From: Earliella scabrosa
Lineage: Eukaryota > Basidiomycota > Agaricomycetes > Polyporales > Polyporaceae
Assembly (NCBI GenBank): GCA_022605405.1
Contig: JABYQQ010000004.1
Span: forward strand, 558,001 to 622,000
Reading direction: 5' to 3'
DNA: 64,000 bases
The position numbers and the translations under genes were made by a program. The stretch's first letter is position 1. Each line of letters starts with the position of its first letter. The notes beneath the pieces are model-generated. The model worked only from the letters and a program-made list of their open reading frames with translations, had not been told where the DNA came from and made no database searches. Of this stretch, positions 62,248-64,000 are shown piece after piece.

Positions 62248-63972
62248 CTACTGCCACCAGCCATCGCCCAGACTAGGCAGTCCCCACGCGCTCGCGATAT
62301 TGACCTTGCTCGGATATAGCGGCCAATATTTGTGTTCAACTCTCCAGACCTCGTCCTGCGACAACCGCCATAGCCTCCGTGACGACAGGCTGACATGTGA
62401 GACGAGAGCTTCGAAAGCTTCGAGAGCGGAAGCCTGCGTCTGTACGTTGTCGCCGTCCATTGCCAGCGCGCCCGCGGGTGCGCTGAACGTGATGCTTGAC
62501 AGAGGACATCTGGCCTCTGAACGCCGCTTGGCTAGGTCTACGAGCACCGCTGAATCTAGGAGTGGGCGAAAGACTTGGATGGCAAGGTGCTCTAATCCGG
62601 GTAGCGGACAAGTGACGCTTGACTCCGATTCATCCCGAATCAAGCCCTCGAGCACGCGCCCACTGAGCGACCGTTGGTGGTTGTCACTCGCGACGACGAG
62701 GGTCGAGATGGAGGGGCAGTGCGTGCTCACGACCGGCAGAACCTCCTTGAGTAGGTCCGAGTCGAAAGACGCTGAGGGCCCACCAATGCGTAGCGTCTTC
62801 ACTCCGGAGATACGCAATGCGAGCTTGGACAGCACCATGCTCGGAAGTGCTTTGGATACGCGACGGGGGGCCTCGCCTGCACGGGCCTTGATGTGCAGCC
62901 AGAGCGAAGACTGTGCGCCGCGTATGCGGAAGTGGAGATGTTCGCCCTGTTCCGCGATCTCCAGCTCTGTATAGTCCTCCGATCCGGGCAGCTCGAGATG
63001 ATGTAGGTCGGTAGGGTTAGGAATGGCGATTCGGTGCAGCTGTACCATGACGGTGGTTGGAAGGATAAGGTGTGTGAGGATGTATGCTGTCTGACCTAGA
63101 TCGATCTGGTCGAAGTATAGGACGCGTAGATGGTCTAGTCGGGCAGGTCGCAACTGCTGGGGCTGAACTTGCACTGGGTAGTGGACTGGATAATCGACGT
63201 TGTACACGGAGAGTGTACGAAGACGAGGCGTGTCTTGGAGCAGCGAGATGAGGTGACCTGGATGGAACAACCCTCGATGATTTGCGGTGATGCGGAGGTG
63301 GATGAGATGCTGAAAACGGTGATCCGGTAGCGTCGAAGCGGCCAGAGAGATTGACAGGGCTTTGAGAGGTAACTCGGGTTGAACGTCTTCGCTCGCTCGT
63401 CCTCGGCTGAATAGCCGCTTTCTCACTGTTGGCAACCTGCTGTAAGACCATATATCTCCTGTACCGTGGGAGGGAGAAACGGAGAGGTTGAGGTACGTCA
63501 AGGAAGGACCGAGCGGGCACAGGATGTCGTCGAGCACGATGCGATCGCCATCTGTGACGGTGAGTACAAGCTCCTTGATACGGATCCTAACCTCCTTTAG
63601 GCGGGCGAACGATTTGACAATGCTCTTCCTAGCAGATTCAGACGGCTGCGTGAGTACCCGCAATGGCATGGATCCCGAGCGCTCCAGGAGGAGAGCGATG
63701 AATTCGTGAGACCAATGCATTGCGGGGATATCCGTCCATAGCGACGGGTCGGACAGCGCGATGGAGCGCCATCGAGAGCAGACTTGCGATGCAGACATAA
63801 GCGACCGCGTGTTGGATAGCTGCTCCACAAGATGGCCATCAGGTCTCTCGAAGGGAAGGCCGCCGTCCTTTGCGTATCGAAAGATCGACGTGAGTAGCTC
63901 GACTGGAAGTTGCACGACCGTCTTCGATTCGCTTGAAAGTTGCGGACAGTGATCAGAGTGGCAAGAAGACAT
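62248..63972 (-). CDS. F-box protein C
   Basis: This is a single-exon 574-aa protein on the minus strand. The F-box lies at about 20-85: VVQLPVELLTSIFRYAKDGG, an insert, then SASQVCSRWRSIALSDPSLW. The rest has LRR-like spacing (LRTLSVYNVDY, LDHLRVLYFDQI, VKTLRIGG) and ends PSLGDGWWQ. It belongs to the same broad class as F-box A and B but is not a close paralog of them. Predicted substrate receptor of an SCF ubiquitin ligase. The start ATG at 63972 is the first in frame and gives a short acidic leader before the F-box. The gene ends 337 bases from the DUF6535 gene, tail to tail. Confidence 0.85.
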   Translation of the reverse strand: MSSCHSDHCPQLSSESKTVVQLPVELLTSIFRYAKDGGLPFERPDGHLVEQLSNTRSLMSASQVCSRWRSIALSDPSLWTDIPAMHWSHEFIALLLERSGSMPLRVLTQPSESARKSIVKSFARLKEVRIRIKELVLTVTDGDRIVLDDILCPLGPSLTYLNLSVSPSHGTGDIWSYSRLPTVRKRLFSRGRASEDVQPELPLKALSISLAASTLPDHRFQHLIHLRITANHRGLFHPGHLISLLQDTPRLRTLSVYNVDYPVHYPVQVQPQQLRPARLDHLRVLYFDQIDLGQTAYILTHLILPTTVMVQLHRIAIPNPTDLHHLELPGSEDYTELEIAEQGEHLHFRIRGAQSSLWLHIKARAGEAPRRVSKALPSMVLSKLALRISGVKTLRIGGPSASFDSDLLKEVLPVVSTHCPSISTLVVASDNHQRSLSGRVLEGLIRDESESSVTCPLPGLEHLAIQVFRPLLDSAVLVDLAKRRSEARCPLSSITFSAPAGALAMDGDNVQTQASALEAFEALVSHVSLSSRRLWRLSQDEVWRVEHKYWPLYPSKVNIASAWGLPSLGDGWWQ

Positions 63973-64000
63973 CTTTCAAGTACATGGAGCTGCAAAGAGA

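Overview
The window looks like a chromosomal segment of an agaricomycete basidiomycete, most likely a wood-decay type such as Polyporales. The evidence is short introns (mostly 45-65 nt) with GT-AG borders, many exons per gene, high GC, and family content typical of these fungi: DUF6534 and DUF6535 membrane proteins, F-box/LRR-like proteins, a GH5 glucanase with a Ser/Thr-rich tail, and expanded P450s and FAD monooxygenases. I reconstructed exon structures by hand from reading frames, splice consensus and comparison between paralogs inside the window. For most genes the exon lengths add up to an intact frame. Family names come from recognised motifs, not from a database search.

Layout. 0.1-1.5 kb: alpha/beta hydrolase A (348 aa). 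3.1-13.3 kb: three tandem FAD monooxygenases, FMO-A, -B and -C (463, 464, 460 aa). Between B and C lies a non-coding 2.6 kb segment bounded by short inverted repeats, probably a degenerate transposable element. 15.4-24.6 kb: F-box A, a DUF6534 gene on the minus strand, F-box B and FMO-D (471 aa). 25.9-32.8 kb: P450-A (intact), P450-B (a wrecked copy) and P450-C (minus, intact). 33.3-37.1 kb: alpha/beta hydrolase B, with the same exon pattern as A, and DUF6534-B (minus). 37.6-46.4 kb: an MFS transporter (minus), a cyclopropane-fatty-acid-synthase-like methyltransferase (plus) and P450-D (minus). 47.2-52.1 kb: DUF6534-C and the GH5 glucanase (minus). 54.0-58.6 kb: a phenol-2-monooxygenase-like flavoprotein followed by an NAD(P)-dependent reductase. 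59.3-64.0 kb: a DUF6535 protein and F-box C (minus).

How the genes may work together. From about 0 to 46 kb the window is dense in tailoring enzymes: four FMOs, three intact P450s plus one pseudogene, two hydrolases, a methyltransferase-like enzyme and an efflux-type transporter. No polyketide, peptide or terpene backbone synthase is visible. This could be the tailoring arm of a metabolite locus whose core lies outside the window, or a catabolic or detoxification island grown by duplication. Joint function is inference. The paralogy (FMO x4, hydrolase x2, F-box x2, P450 x4, DUF6534 x3) and shared intron positions are read directly from the sequence.
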